A stretch of 64,000 bases of DNA from Limonium bicolor (taxonomy: Eukaryota > Streptophyta > Magnoliopsida > Caryophyllales > Plumbaginaceae), in NCBI GenBank assembly GCA_023374045.1, contig CM041783.1, positions 127,845,503 through 127,909,502 on the forward strand, given 5' to 3'. The translations under genes and the position numbers were made by a program. Below the pieces are notes generated by a model. That model searched no databases, was not told where the DNA came from, and was given only the letters and a program-made list of their open reading frames with translations. Below are positions 45,195 to 58,958 of the stretch, piece by piece. Positions within the stretch are counted from its first letter, which is position 1, and each line of letters starts with the position of its first letter.

Positions 45195-48100
45195 TGTAAC
45201 ACCCCTCTCCATAATCACGTAGTAATATCTCACGTAGCAATAAGTAAAACGTCTTACAGCGGATGAATTAATAACAATAACAATACTCACTCGGGTGTCA
45301 CCGGCCATTACTCGCCCATGCGAGCAACGAAGCCAAACTACATCCAACTTCCAACATAAACAAACTGCTGACCGCCGTGATAATGAGAAAACTCCTATAC
45401 ATCATACTAAGTCCATAAACCATAAACACCGACAAGTGAGCGTCTACCCAAACCTGAATATACATAACCTTACCATAATACAATTCACCATCTTCATTGC
45501 CATATGGACAAACTCCATGTGCAGTAATAATTAAGGTAAAACTCCAATTACCCTGTTCCCGCTCTTCGGCATTGATAATAATCAACAACCTGTAATGGTG
45601 TAGTATCAGCGATAGACGCTGAGTATGCCGGGCCTGGACCCTAATGGTCACTTAGTCATTTTAGCCATCTTATTATTAGATTGCTTTCATGCTTTACCAT
45701 TTTACAGTTATAATCAGTACTGTAATATAAATGTATAATATACATAATCATCCATCCAAATATTCATAAACATTTAATCATCCATCCAATCCAAATATTC
45801 ATTTAATACCACAAACAACATTTGTATATCGAACGTATCGAGTAATAACAATATAATGTACAATGTACATTCGTCGTAGCGTATACCATCCTTTATTAAT
45901 TTCAATTTAATTTGGCCTTCAAGGCCCCATCCTTATGTACAATGTACAATCGCCGTAGCGTACAGTTTCCATATTTAATTTACCTTAGCCTTGTAGGCTC
46001 CATCCAACCATGTTTAATTTATATCAGTAGGGCATCATGTTAGGACAACCCGATATCCTCACCATGGACAGTAGTCCTCCCGTACACACAAAGGTGCTCA
46101 TTTCGCCAGAGGTCCGGAGGCCCCTGACTCTCTTATGTCTCGTAAGACGTCCATATAAAGGCCGTAGCCACTTGTCCCACGATCCAGTTTGGGCTCGTTG
46201 GGTATACCTGGAGCAGAATCCAATTAGGAAACCCCTCAGTGATCACAAATGCGCAACCAAGTAGTTCGTAAACTACCGGGTTTCCTCACCTCAACTCATA
46301 CCATCTCTCTCTCATAATGTTTAAGATCTGCTCTTAGTCTTATGGAGAATATTTATTAGTTAGCTGCCCAATGGGTCTCACGCATACCTCGAAGTAATCT
46401 AGGTTATATTCATGTTCGAGATCCATGCTCTAGAGACCGACAATGTCGTGACTCGTCCCTAAGTGTTTTACTTAGGTTCACCATATACTTAATATTAATA
46501 CTATGGTATTATATCAAGTAGCCGTCATGTTATCACATTAACGTATATGTATGTTTATATAAGTCGATCTATAGTCGACGTAGTGTCAGTCCCGTAGGAC
46601 GCTCGTGCATAAATAATAAATGCAGCAACACTTAATCACATACAAGTATCCACACACATAACACACAAGTTATATCAACCAAATCCGAGCCCAAGGAGCT
46701 TCCTTAGGACAACTCGGATCAAACCCCTTTACATACCGTTCACCAAGACCTAGGATGCGCAGTGTAGTCCACTAGCTCGTCAAGCGTCCTCGTCTGAAGT
46801 ATGATCTAAACGGTATTAAAACTATAAGTCAGTCTCCATGACTAACTACATCCGGTATTTCCGAATAACAAGTAACCCCGACAGTTCATCCCTGTTTTCT
46901 ACAGTTATTTGTTACGGGTTTATCTAAACCGGTCGGCTTTGTTACTAAAACTCGTATGTCAAAACATTTCGACTGTTAAGTTTAATTCATTATATTTCTT
47001 TTAACCTTATCCACCATCTAGTTTAGGTACATAACCTATAGTTGCATGTATGCGTGCATTATTATATTATATTGTATTATTTTACACCATCCATTATAAT
47101 ACATTGTATTATATAATCTATTATCTTAGCAAATTATATTTGCATTCAAAAACCCATAACATATAGTTTGTAACTATTTATTTTTTTTTAAAATAACCAC
47201 CACCATTATATTATATGGTTTCCAACCATAATATATATCCATCCTTATATACATTATTCTTGTGTATGTATATATTTACCACGTAGGTAATTCCCATGAG
47301 TTTAATAAACTCTTATATTTTATGTTACTTTTTATCATCTTTTATTAGATGATTATTCCCATTAGTTGTATTATATTATACAACTTATATTAAGATTATT
47401 ATCCTAACATGAGTAACATTTTATGTTGTATAATTACAACTCCTAAGGTTTATTCCATAAACACCTTAGTTTATAAATCTCATTTATTTATAGTTCGTCA
47501 CATTATTTTATGTGAATATCCTTACTTATATTAATTCCGTCTAAACCATATAATTGTTATAACATTTATAACATTATAGACCTTAGTCTAAAACTCATTT
47601 TCCAACTCTTATTAATTCGGTACAGCCCTTGAATTTATTTAAATTCTATTTTGACCACAAAACATTATGTAATGTTATACCTTATACTAATATCTTTAAC
47701 TTATAACCTATAGTTTGTATACAAAACTATTATATATTGCTGCATAGGCATATATATTAAACCTTATTCTTTTCCATGAACCATAGTCTCCTTTATTTAC
47801 AAAATCACCCCATTATTTATACCATGTTATATATACCATTTAATATAACATTTCTAACTTATAAAAGAGTATAACCTATGGTTATTTTTTGTAAATTCCG
47901 AACAGACCCCAAACTGTTCTATAATTGCCATTTGGCCTTATTTATAACATATAGTTTTATAATATCATTAAAACTATATATTATACATATATCTTAATAA
48001 CTACTCTTATATAATTCTAAAAATCACCAAACTTCTCCAAAGGGTTATAAATATCCTTATTAACCCATATACTTTCGGTATTCACATTTCCACCACCTAT

Positions 48101-50785
48101 ATTTCTCCAAAGTGTCATAATGACATAATAACTATATATTATACATATATAGTTTATTTTAATTCCAAAATCAACCCAATAAATTCATAAAAATTCCTAA
48201 TAGCCCATGGGTGTTTATAATACCATTTTACACCCTTAAATTTCGGTAATAACATATTTACCACATATGTTATAAAATTGTTACAATAAAATATTTATCT
48301 TATCATAAACCTTAAATAAGATATTTAACTTATCTAATTTGGTCAAAACCTACCATATGGTCAAGGTTGACCTCTTTAATATTTCCTTGACCATTGATTT
48401 CCTTATATTACGGTTTTTAACCCCTAAGTTTCCAAAATTCACCATTTAACCCCAAAACTTTATAAAATCTTATAAACTTTATTTTAAATCCTTTTAACCT
48501 CTAATTTTCGGCCTTATTTTTATAAAGCCCCCAAATTTAATTTAATTACACTTTAACCCCTTATTCATTTTGGTAATATATAAATATCACCTAAAACCTA
48601 CTTTAAACTAAATATAAATAAATAAAATGGCCTAAAGTACATGGCCTTATTACAAACATTTGCTCACAAAATAAATTACACATAAATGTCCCAAAAATGC
48701 TTATAAATCTCGGCCTCACCACATATTTTTCATTTAATTACCAAACTTCCACATAATGTCTTAAATTTGATAATTATGCTTGTTTAATTAGTTATAAAAT
48801 TTATTAAACCATTCCTTAATCACCTAAGGTCAAAATAAGACCTTAATATACTCCTTCACTCACGGCATATATGTATAAATATGTATAAACACATATTAAT
48901 ATACCAAGTGTAGATTTAAGTGATTTATACCTTGATTTAGCAAGGTTAAGACCTTGTTTGGTCTCGCCACCTTAAGGAGAATTTCTCCACAGCTTGATTT
49001 ACTTGTCTTCATGTAGAAAACAAGACATGATTAAACTCCAAACATGAGCTAACCATGGGAAGTAATTTAAGTCATGAAAATCATGGATTTTTACCTTAGA
49101 TCTTCAAGTTTGTTGGAGATCTACCTCGGACCTATTTTTTTCCAGAAAGAAAGAGTATCAAAACACTCCTAAAAACAAGGTACAAAACCATGGGTAACTA
49201 GCTTGGAAGATGGCTAAGATTTACCTTGTTTAAGATGCCAAAAATGGTGTTTTTGGCTTGGATCTAGCTACTCCTTGTAGATCTTGGTATACCAACTGAA
49301 TCCACATGAAAAGGAGAAGAAAATAAGGCTAGGGAACCAAGGTTTGCAACCAAAATTTATAAGGAAGAAGAGATATGTGCTTAAAGCACATTTTTACCTT
49401 AAATGGTCAAGACTTGAACTTTACTCCTTAGATCTTGTTACAGCCGAAAATGATCCTTCCTTTAACCTCCAAAACACTCTACATAAATGTATAGAAAAGG
49501 TTGGAGTCTAGATCAATGGAAAAAGGAAAGAAAGATGAAGAAAATGGACATTTTTATGCCTTAGAAGCTTACCTAGAGAAAGAGCTCTCACCAATGGAGG
49601 TTGGCTGCTTACCTACGGTCAAGGAGGAGCCAAAGAGAGCATTTGGCAAGGAGTCTCACGGCTGGAATGGAGACTAATGAAGGAAAGTAACCTAAATTGT
49701 CTTAAAACACATTTTTGCCTTTGTTTAATGCATTAGTGTTTGATGACTCATTGCTGATTGATTGTAGTTGTATAATCAATGGGGACAAAGAGCATAGGCA
49801 GCCGGCCATGATTGGAGTAGTGGGTGAATAATTGGTACCTAATTGATTCCATAATGGAGTAATAATGTCATTTAAATCAACTAGTCAAAGGTGAGTCACC
49901 AAGCATTGCCTTGGCTAGCTTGGAGCCAACGTATAATGAGGAGAAGGGAGGCTCTCAATCGGCAGCCTTCACATGGGTAAGGTAAGCAAGTGGTAGACAA
50001 CTTTATGTTTAATATGTTAAAGTATACTTTTTCTTATTTTATGTAAAAGTAATGAGGTATATTTAATTGTCACTTGGGAATGGTCACATGGCCTGTTAGG
50101 AGGCTTACTAAACCGATTTTATGTGGTCCAATTCGTGGTCAATGGTCAACATTGACCAACTTAGTCAATGTTGACCAAAACGGGCCCCCTTTATGGGTTT
50201 TATTAATATTTTAATATTAAATTTGTAAATTTCTGGAATTAAATTCTTAATATGTTATAATATGATATATTATCATATTTAAGGGTAATTATGACCTTTA
50301 AGCCTATTAAAAAACAATTTAGAAGGCAATTACACAAAAACGTGCTTTAAGGAGTTTTAGTGCACATTTTGTGTCGCAAGGTGTTTCTGAGCTTGGTTTT
50401 CTTTGACAATGGTTTTGTTGTGTTCCTTACATGATATTTGATCATGGTATCCAATTTTATATCATTTAGAGGTCATTAGACCTTTAAGGTATTCTTAGAG
50501 CACATTTTTGCTCTACTTGACCTTGAAACATGTAAATGCTTGTTCTTTGTGTTGGAGTGTTGTCCAACAATTGTAATATGTTTAGTAATGTGTTAATATG
50601 CTTAGGACAAATTTTTAGGCCCTAAGTAGTTCATTTGGGTATTTATTTACCCTAAATAGTCAAAGGGTGCAACATCTTGCTTTGTGTTGACCACTGTTGT
50701 TCTCAGTTGACTTTTAAGGCATGTTTAGGCCTTTATCAGTGTGATTAGATATTTAATCCATGTTTTATTAGTTTGGGGTATTTCA
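45195..50785 (-). repeat. Solo LTR D (5.6 kb)
   Basis: TGTAACACCCC...GGGGTATTTCA flanked by the perfect duplication TCTAA (45190-45194 and 50786-50790), with no PBS, PPT or interior. Its 45195-46800 part is related to the 3' third of E's LTR (56700-58958, reverse) and to H. The large AT-rich middle (about 47000-48950) shows no gene. Donor-like AAGGTAA sites in element sense lie near 49092, 49222 and 49394. The U3 dyad near 50342 is partly decayed. Confidence 0.93.
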
Positions 50786-51031
50786 TCTAACGGTTGTTAT
50801 GTATGTGCCAATGTTATTAAGATACCCGGACCATTAAGTCCAAGGTCATCATGTGAGTATGTTATGTTATGTATGGATGTGTATATGTACCCGGACCGTT
50901 AAGTCCGACGTTGTGATGTAAAGTGTGTTTGGTTATGGAAGTTTTGTTTTACAAGTAATCCCCGTATTCTAATCCAATGATGTGTGGGATGTGTGAACTT
51001 CGAGGACGAAGTTCTTTTAAGGGGGGTAGAT
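50786..51031 (+). mobile_element. Element G interior, right end with 3' PPT
   Basis: Starts with the second TCTAA copy, continues the tandem units (ACCCGGACCATTAAGTCC and ACCCGGACCGTTAAGTCC), then TTCGAGGACGAAGTT and the PPT CTTTTAAGGGGGGTAGAT (51014-51031). Confidence 0.85.
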
Positions 51032-52470
51032 TGAAATACCCCAAACCTTGATATGTTGATTAGACATTAAACTATGATATTTAAAGGCTAAAAAGTGCCT
51101 TAGAAACAACAGTGAACAATTTAAACCATAGTAAAACGCAATAAAACACTAAGACACAGTTTGAGCAAAAACAGGCTCTAAGCTTGGAGTGAACTTGGTT
51201 GGGACCCAAAGAACCTACCAAGACTTTATAACATTCAATTATGATTTAATAAGGCTAAAAAAGTCCTTAGGAAACCTTGGTAGACAATTAAACCAAACAA
51301 AACATAAATAGATACCTTAAAGTCAATATGGGCAAAAATGTGCTCTAAGCTTGGGATAAATTTGTATAAGACCTAAAGGTCATATCTATACCTTAATTAT
51401 ATGTTAATGAACATATAAAATCAATTACTAAAGGAAACCAAGCTTGAAAACAAGTTAAAATACAAAATGTGCTTTAAGGAGTCTTAAAGCACATTTTTGA
51501 AAAATTGCCTTGTAAATGAGTTTTGAATGGCTAAATGTCCATCATTACTCTTTAATTAACATGTGTACTACTTAGTATCACATTTGGAAGTCTAAATCAA
51601 TGGGAAATCAAAAATTTTCACAACTATGTGCCTTGTTTTTGTGAATAGTAACTAAAATATGCTAGTTTATGACATAAGTCAATATAAGTAAGTTAGTTGG
51701 TCAACAAAGACCATGATATGCCCTAGTATGTAAAGGGGGCCGGTTTTCATGTGTGACTCACCACACTTGACCAATCAAATAAACAAGGAAAAGTAATAAA
51801 GCATAGTTACTATTTACTTTTAGTTTAAATATCTCCAAAAGCAAGCTTTCTTCACATTCTCTCATTCCTCTCTTGTTCCCACCGTAGCCAACCCTTCTTC
51901 CTCCTCTCTCCATCGGTTTAGCTACAGCAACAAAGCCATCTCCAACTTCCATGGCTAGTAACTTCTAGCTCCATATACCAAATCAAATTCTAAGACCATA
52001 TTTGTCTTAGTTAGGCCAAGCTCTACACTTCTCTCTTTTCAAACCTTCAAGAACTCCATTTCGGTGCCATGGAGATTCACCATTGAAGGAGCTTGAGCTC
52101 ATATTTTCATGCCTTGTCATTCTCCTTTGCTTCAAGGTAAGGAAAATCAAAGAAAAACAACATTCCCTCTTGTTTTTGTGTGTAACCGAGAATCACCTTT
52201 GATGGTGTCTTCTCTTGTTTTTCCATAGCTTCATTTCAATCATTCAAGGGCTTGGTGGAGTCCTCTCTTGATGCTTATTCAAGCTCTCTTTTGTTTCCAA
52301 GGTAAAACAACTAACCTAATGTTTTAAGACAATATATATATATAACCTAGGGTTTGTAAGTGAGTTTAAACATGGAGCTTGAATGCTCATTGGTTTTACT
52401 TGTGTATTGATTAGAACATTGAAAAGTAACCAAGTCCTCTTGCCGATTTCCAAACAAGGAAGAACAAGAG
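51032..52470 (+). repeat. Element G 3' LTR (interrupted)
   Basis: Begins TGAAATACCCC and is clearly related to, but more diverged from, C's LTR in reverse. U3 dyad GTGCTTTAAG-GAGT-CTTAAAGCAC at 51469-51492. It is cut at 52470 by element E; the remainder lies beyond the window. Confidence 0.88.
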
Positions 52471-53137
52471 TGAAATACCCCTAAGTGATTAAATATTGAT
52501 TAAGCATATAATCAATTAAATTAACGCCAAGCATGCTTTAAAAATAAGTCGAACGCAACAAAGTTTTCAGGAAGCCAAATGTATGTGCATTGTGTGGTGA
52601 ATAATAACCAATAGTGCAAAAAAAATATATATGATAACATTAGCCACTTAATCAAACCTATGGTCAATATATTCCCTTGACTGGCTAATATGTATTCCGC
52701 CAGTTTAAGACTGGTAACCGGGCACGTTAACGTTCTCGATTATAATTAATGTGTGACTCACTACGCTTACCTTATTGAAGTAAGTTCATAACACCTTAAT
52801 ACATTAAGGTATAAAAATCAAGCATGTAATAACTTGCGAACAAACGAACAGTTTAATATTACCGTACTTATGTACACACAAATATATATGTACATATACA
52901 CAACGTTACAAGATTATAACGTTGTACATGTAACTAAAACGCGACAAATAAAATAGTCGTAACCGTATATGGGTAAAATTAAAAACGTGACATAACGAAA
53001 TAGTAGTATATATATATATGTACATACAACTACTAATGTGACATGTTAATACAAGTCACTTATATGCAATATAACATACAAGTCACTCATATGCAATAAA
53101 TTGGCATAACAAGGCTAAAAAAAAATAAATAAATAAA

Positions 53138-53235
53138 TAAAAGAGCAACTATGCTCTAGCCGGGATTCGAACCCAAGACCCTACGTAACTATCCCGAAAC
53201 CTTAACCGATTGAGCTGCTATCGAATTCGGTAGAT
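53138..53235 (-). repeat. tRNA-derived SINE-like unit
   Basis: On the minus strand: a box-A-like TAGCAGCTCAATCGG (53206-53220) and a perfect box B in GGGTTCGAATCCCGG (53160-53174). A hairpin AGAGCA-TAGT-TGCTCT (53142-53157) and a T-rich tail (TTTTATTTATTTATTT, down to about 53117) follow. The acceptor stem does not pair, so it is not a functional tRNA gene. It most likely is a tRNA-derived SINE or its remnant inside LTR E. Confidence 0.5.
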
Positions 53236-54159
53236 TATGCACACAATCTAAGTTTAGTAACCAGATCACTGAGATAACAGAAATGAAAAGAGGAGCCACA
53301 CAGTGTCGGTACCTCTCATCTCTCTCGATACAAGGAGTTCAACCAGAATCAACAGGCAAACAGAAACGATTCCCTCATTCCCAACTGTCAGGCGACAGGA
53401 TTCTACTTTTAATTCCACCCATGACCTCCTTGTAACTTGTACACCGTGGATGTTCCCAAGCCCTTGAAATTCACAGTAACCCTTGTTTATTCTGGTGAGC
53501 CATCCCCTACTGTCTCTACCTGCTAGTTAAGACTCTATCCCAGCTAAACTCCTTCTCGCTTGCATGTCCACGCCAACAGCAAGCCAAGAACACCGCGGTC
53601 ATTTCTATGTGAAGGTAAGCCCAGTTTCTTGGTTGTTTTTTTTCTGTCTTTTATCCCCTTCACTGATCCAAGGTTCAACCACGGTACACAGATCTCCATC
53701 CTCGAACCAGTGGATCACGCACCTGCCTGCTCTCGACATTCCAAAGTAGTTATGCCTGCGCACCAGCATGGCTCAAATAATCGGCAAGGTAAGAAGGGAG
53801 TTCTATCACCGCGATTCCCTTCCTCCTACCTTCTTGAGTGCAGAAACAATAATCTGTAACGTTCTTTTTCTTTCCTCTGTCTTCTCCGTTCTAGTGAGTC
53901 AACTCCCTGACTGAGATCACTCTGGGATCGAACAAAAAAAAGACCCCAGTCTACTAGCCTCTGATCAAGGTAAGAAGAACTACAAAAAAAAACAAGATTC
54001 GTACTTCCCATACAGATTACCGAAACAAGGACAAGTAAGCTAAATATAACTTGTGGATTTCTGTCTAGCTGAAAGGAAACACCTGGAGAGCTCACATCGT
54101 GCCAAGAACTACTAGGAGAAACAACAAGTTAAGGAGGTGAGTCATTCGTGAGTAAACTC

Positions 54160-56660
54160 CATAACCAAAACTAAACTGATGCATCGATTGATAGGAAAAT
54201 AACAGAAAAATCTGTAGCGGTTTCTTTCCTTTTCAGTTATACCCAGTTCTGTATCATAAATTTCTGAGGGTGAGTTCTTACTGTTTTGGGTAGTCTTGAG
54301 TTCCTAATGCAATATAATCCTATAATACACCTAACTAAGCCTCTGTACGTGAGGATGTTGAAGAAAGGAAGTAAAAACAGATTCTAACCAGAGAGAGAGG
54401 AAACAAAACAGAAACAGACGTAGCAGTTCTAGTTTTATTTCTGGTGTAGTTATCAACCGAGGAAACCGTGCTTTGTGTATCTACCTTGCAGAGAGGGAGT
54501 GTGAAAGTAGTGAGGGCTAGGTTAGAAACTTAGAACTCAGGCAAAACAGGACTATCTGGACTAGTGATGGAGGGAAACTGAATAGAAAACAACAACTGAG
54601 AATTCTCAGAAAAAAACCAGAAGAAATTATCAGTTGCGATGTTTTAGTTGGTTGGAGTTTCTGTATTTCTGTACAACGGGCTTGTGATGTGGGTTAATGA
54701 ATCTAAAACACCCTAACACACACAAGTGAGAACAAGAACTTCATGAAGAATCAAAACCCAACCCGAATGCACAACTAAGTAACAGGAAAAAAAAGTTATG
54801 CATCAGTGTCTATTCTGTCTGTTTTCATTTATGAATTCTTTGAGTTTGTGTAAAGAACCTCCTGAAATGGGGTCTAGGTCTTTGGGGCTGCTATGAAGAT
54901 TAAAACAATAACAAAACACCTTAAGGAGTGGCTAGACTATTGGAGAAGTAAAAACCTGATGAGGGAACAAAAGAAACAGAAGAGCAAAGCAACATTAATT
55001 TCAGAATTTCAATCTTGGTTCAGTTTCAGATTCTCTCCAGCCAGTGTTGGATATTTATGTGTCTATAATAAAATGGTGATGGGACTTAATTGAGAACAGA
55101 AGCTTGGTAGAATACTTAAGCTACTGGGTAGTAAGATTGGAGAGAAGAATCGAAAATGCCAATTCTTGAATAACAGAAGAAACTGAAGAAGAAATAACAG
55201 ATTAAGATTTTCAGTTTCAGTCCCTTCATTTAGACAGTTTCTGATCTTTCTAGATTTCTGATGTGTAAAGAATCTAGATAACTCTAACTCAGTGTCTTGG
55301 ACTGTTCAAAATTAAAACTGTACTGAGACTCCTAACTAAGAGTAAATAAACTGGAGAGAATGTGGGAAATTAGGTGGCACGTACAGAAAGAAACAACCAG
55401 TTTCACATTTCTGTTTCTTCTTCTGTAACAACATAGTCTAGTTTCTGTGTGGAGAATCCTCAGAAAAATGTCCTAGACGGTTGAAGACCTGTTATGAAGA
55501 TAAAACCAGAGTATACAACTAGCTATTTGGATAAACAAACCGTGAAGAGGGAAGGAGGCTAGATGAGTGAACACAGATAGGCGAGAGGAGGATAGTGAAA
55601 CATCAGTTCTGATTTCAATTTAAATTTCAGTTTCAGTTTTTTTCTCACCAGATCAATGTCGGGCAATTCTGTATCTGTAACAATTGTCTTCGGTTTTGTG
55701 GGGGTTTAAGAACTTAATGGGAATGCTTCTGTAACTGGGTTAACGGTTTGGAAAGGATAGGGGAATCAAACATATGAACTAACAGATAGGAAGGAAGGAA
55801 AAAATGTATACCTGTTGCAGATTCTTTTGCTGCAGTCCTGACTGCTGTGTACTCAAACTTCAGTGGCATTAACAAGGTTTCCTTGAGTTATCCTTGAGTC
55901 TAAGGAACCTCGATAAAACACTAGCAGATAAGTAGGGAATCAGGGGGGAGTATAGCTCATTTAGAAAACAGACAGAGGGGCTAATGAGGGCACACATCAG
56001 TTCTGTTTTCAGATTACAGATCAAAGATCTTGCTTCTGTATGCCTAAGTTACAGCGTGTTTAAAGAGATTCGCATAGAGTGGTTTAGGGGAACAACATCC
56101 AGCTAATTCACTTAACTATTAAGTGAACATTTTGAGAGGAAAAGGAAACTGTAAGCCAACTGGCAAACAGAAAGAAAAGAAACAGATAAGAGTGAAGTCA
56201 GTTCTTTTCTGCCTTAACAGTTTCTCTTCCTGTCTCTATATGAGCCGACTTCTGTTAGAATGAAACTACAATAACATGAGGAACTAAGTAACTAAGCAGA
56301 GTGGGGGAGAGAATGAAGAAGAAGCCAAATCAAGGGATGAGAAGCAAAAAAAACAGAAAAGGAATAACTTTCCAAACTCAATACGCCAAATTCAAATTGT
56401 TCCTGAAATAAGTGACTCTCTGTGTAAACCTGTGCAGAGGGATATTAAGAGTGGGATTGAGTTGTAAATGAACTCAAATACTCCTAGAAGAAGGGGCTAG
56501 GCTGATACAATCATTAGGAATTTTGGAAATCAACTTGATCACCAAACAGAAACAACAAAGAAAAAATACTGCAAAGGCATGATCACCAGATTTCCGATGC
56601 CATGTTGCTTTCTGTTCAATTGAATTACAGTGAGAGATTAAATTGCAATACAGCTCTAAG
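54160..56660. repeat. Degenerate ~195-bp tandem array in LTR E
   Basis: About 13 diverged units recognisable by a purine-rich segment (AACAGAAACAGA-like) followed within 20-60 bp by a pyrimidine-rich segment (CAGTTCTGTTTCAG-like). Units recur near 54200, 54400, 54590, 54780, 54970, 55190, 55390, 55600, 55790, 55980, 56175, 56350 and 56560. The two halves are roughly complementary, so each unit could fold. No reading frame is conserved. Confidence 0.6.
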
Positions 56661-58958
56661 TTCTATAACCTGTAATAACTATGATGGGATGGTGATTTCG
56701 TGAGGTGGAGGAAGTACAATCTGATATATAAATGTTACCGGTAACAAGTGCAGCACGTTGTTAATTTGGACTATATGTCACTACAAGTTCTGATGTACAA
56801 CATTAAATACTTACAACATGTTATAAGTTAGTAGGTGATATTAGAACTAAGGAGAACTAGATAATCAAGAGTTCTAATGCCACAAAGGCGGGTACCATTT
56901 CCGGTACACACATAAAGCTACCGAAACTATAGATTATAGGTCTAGTGACACGTAAATATCGTACCATATAACATTATGGAAAAGATGTAACATAAATAAT
57001 ATTATGTGACTAAGAGTATAATTATTCAAGCTGTTATGCTAAATGCATACATACATGAATAAAAACGTACCAAGAAATAAAGTTTATACTATCTAAAACA
57101 ACATAAAATACTAAGGTTAGTATAGGACCTTGGGTTGATAAATAAACCCTAGTGAAGTTTCATAAGTGTATAACGTAAGGTTTCATACTCTAATGCAACC
57201 GAGTATTAACTCACACAACGAGAAGGGGTTTATAAAATATTAATAACGATACTTTAACTAGTAACCAATGTTAAGTCTGGGGACATAGTACTAGGATTTC
57301 AAACGTTATTCGGGAATACCGAATTGTGCTGTCATGTGGATTGACGCTTAGTGTTCCTTGTATTACTAGATCGTATTCCCGACGTACGCGCTCGAAAGCT
57401 CTAGTGGTCTGCACGGCACGAATCTAGTCATCGGTGTACGGTATGTAAAGGGATTTGATCCGAGTTGTCCTGAGGAATTCCTCGGGCTCGGATTTGTTTG
57501 ATAAATAACTTGTGTGAATGTACGTATGATGTATGTATGTATGTGATGTATGTGTATGATGTGTAGTTATGTTCATTGCATTATTTATTTATGCACGAAC
57601 GTCCTACGGGACTAATATTACGTCGACTATAGATCGACTTATATAAAACTACATATGCGAAATGTGTGTTGTGACCACTGTTGTCTGACCTAATGCGCTA
57701 AGTATTACAAGTATGTATTTATAACCTAAGTAAAATACTTAGGAACGGGACACGACATTGTCGGTCTCTAGAGCTTTGACTCAAACGTGAATGTTACCTA
57801 GAATAACTCTAGGCATGCGTAAGACCCATAGGGCAGCCAACAATTAAGTGATGTACTCTATAACAAAACTGTAACTGACTATCTAACTAACAAAGCTAAC
57901 AGCGGAGTGTGAAAGAATGTGATGTTGTACCTTAATCCAGACAGTCACTGGCTGCTGGTCGCGCGTAGAGATCTCTTGGGTTATCCCGTTTCGGGTTTTC
58001 CCTAGTTAAATCCTGTTCGAGCCTAGATAGATCGTCAGGCGGAGTGTGCTACCGTTGGCACCAGGCCCTTGGCCACCTAAATGGACGCCTCTACAAAGGC
58101 AAAGTGAAGAGCCCAGAGTCTTCGGATGATCAGGGCAGTGAGCACCTTGTGTGTACGTGGGACTACAGTCCAAGTGATATAATTCGGGTTGTCCTAACTG
58201 ACTCCCAACAGTGCTAACCAAAACTAATAATATGTGAGGGCCCGGGGGGCCGAATGTTGTACTGTGCTAACTAAAATTAATGATATGTGAAGGCCCGGAG
58301 GGCCGAGTGATGTACTATGTGATGATGTTAACATTCGATGAATGAGTTCTCAACACCATTGTATTGTATGATGTGTGACAGTAATGTGAATATCCATATA
58401 TGACTGTTTGGATTGGATGAATGATATATACTCATGCATGTTGTTACAGTATTTATCATATCTGTAAAATGACAAAGCATGAAATCAATCTACTGATATC
58501 AAGACGGTTAAAAAAATGACAAGTGACCATAGGGTCCAGATCCGGCATACTCAGCGTCTATCGCTGATACTACACTTATTGTGCAGGTTGTTAACACGTT
58601 GAGCCGAAGTGCGGGATTGGGTAGTTAGGACATTGTTGATTTTGGATTTATCGTTCATCCTCGTTATGTATTAAACGGTTCCACTGGAAAGGGGTTGTAA
58701 GACTTGGATTATATTTAGATGCTCACAGTAGTTGTGCTTTTGATACTTAGATAGGAATGTAGGTGGTATCTCGTCGTCACTGCGGATTGTACCTTTATGT
58801 TTAATTTTGTGAAGATGTTGTACTGCTACATCACTCGCATGGGCGATGGTGCAAGTAACACCCATGTGAGTTCTATTACTGTAATACTTCCGCTGTGAGA
58901 CGCCTTTATTTCCCGTTCACGTGAGGACTATTACGTAATTATTATGAGGGTGTTTACA

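Larger units (their letters stand above)
52471..58958 (+). repeat. Element E 5' LTR (6.5 kb)
   Basis: Starts TGAAATACCCC, ends GAGGGTGTTTACA and is followed 5 bp later by a tRNA-iMet PBS. The left flank AAGAG is the expected target copy; the other is outside the window. The first 0.7 kb is AT-rich. A SINE-like unit lies at 53140-53235, a transcribed-leader-like part with AAGGTAAG sites at 53600-54000, the ~195-bp tandem array at 54160-56660, and a 3' third (56700-58958) related to D and H. No coding gene is visible. Confidence 0.85.

Noticed and set aside
47000..48950. AT-rich stretch as a possible matrix attachment or centromeric satellite
   Set aside because: No tandem period is visible; it is the middle of solo LTR D, and H has a similar AT-rich middle.
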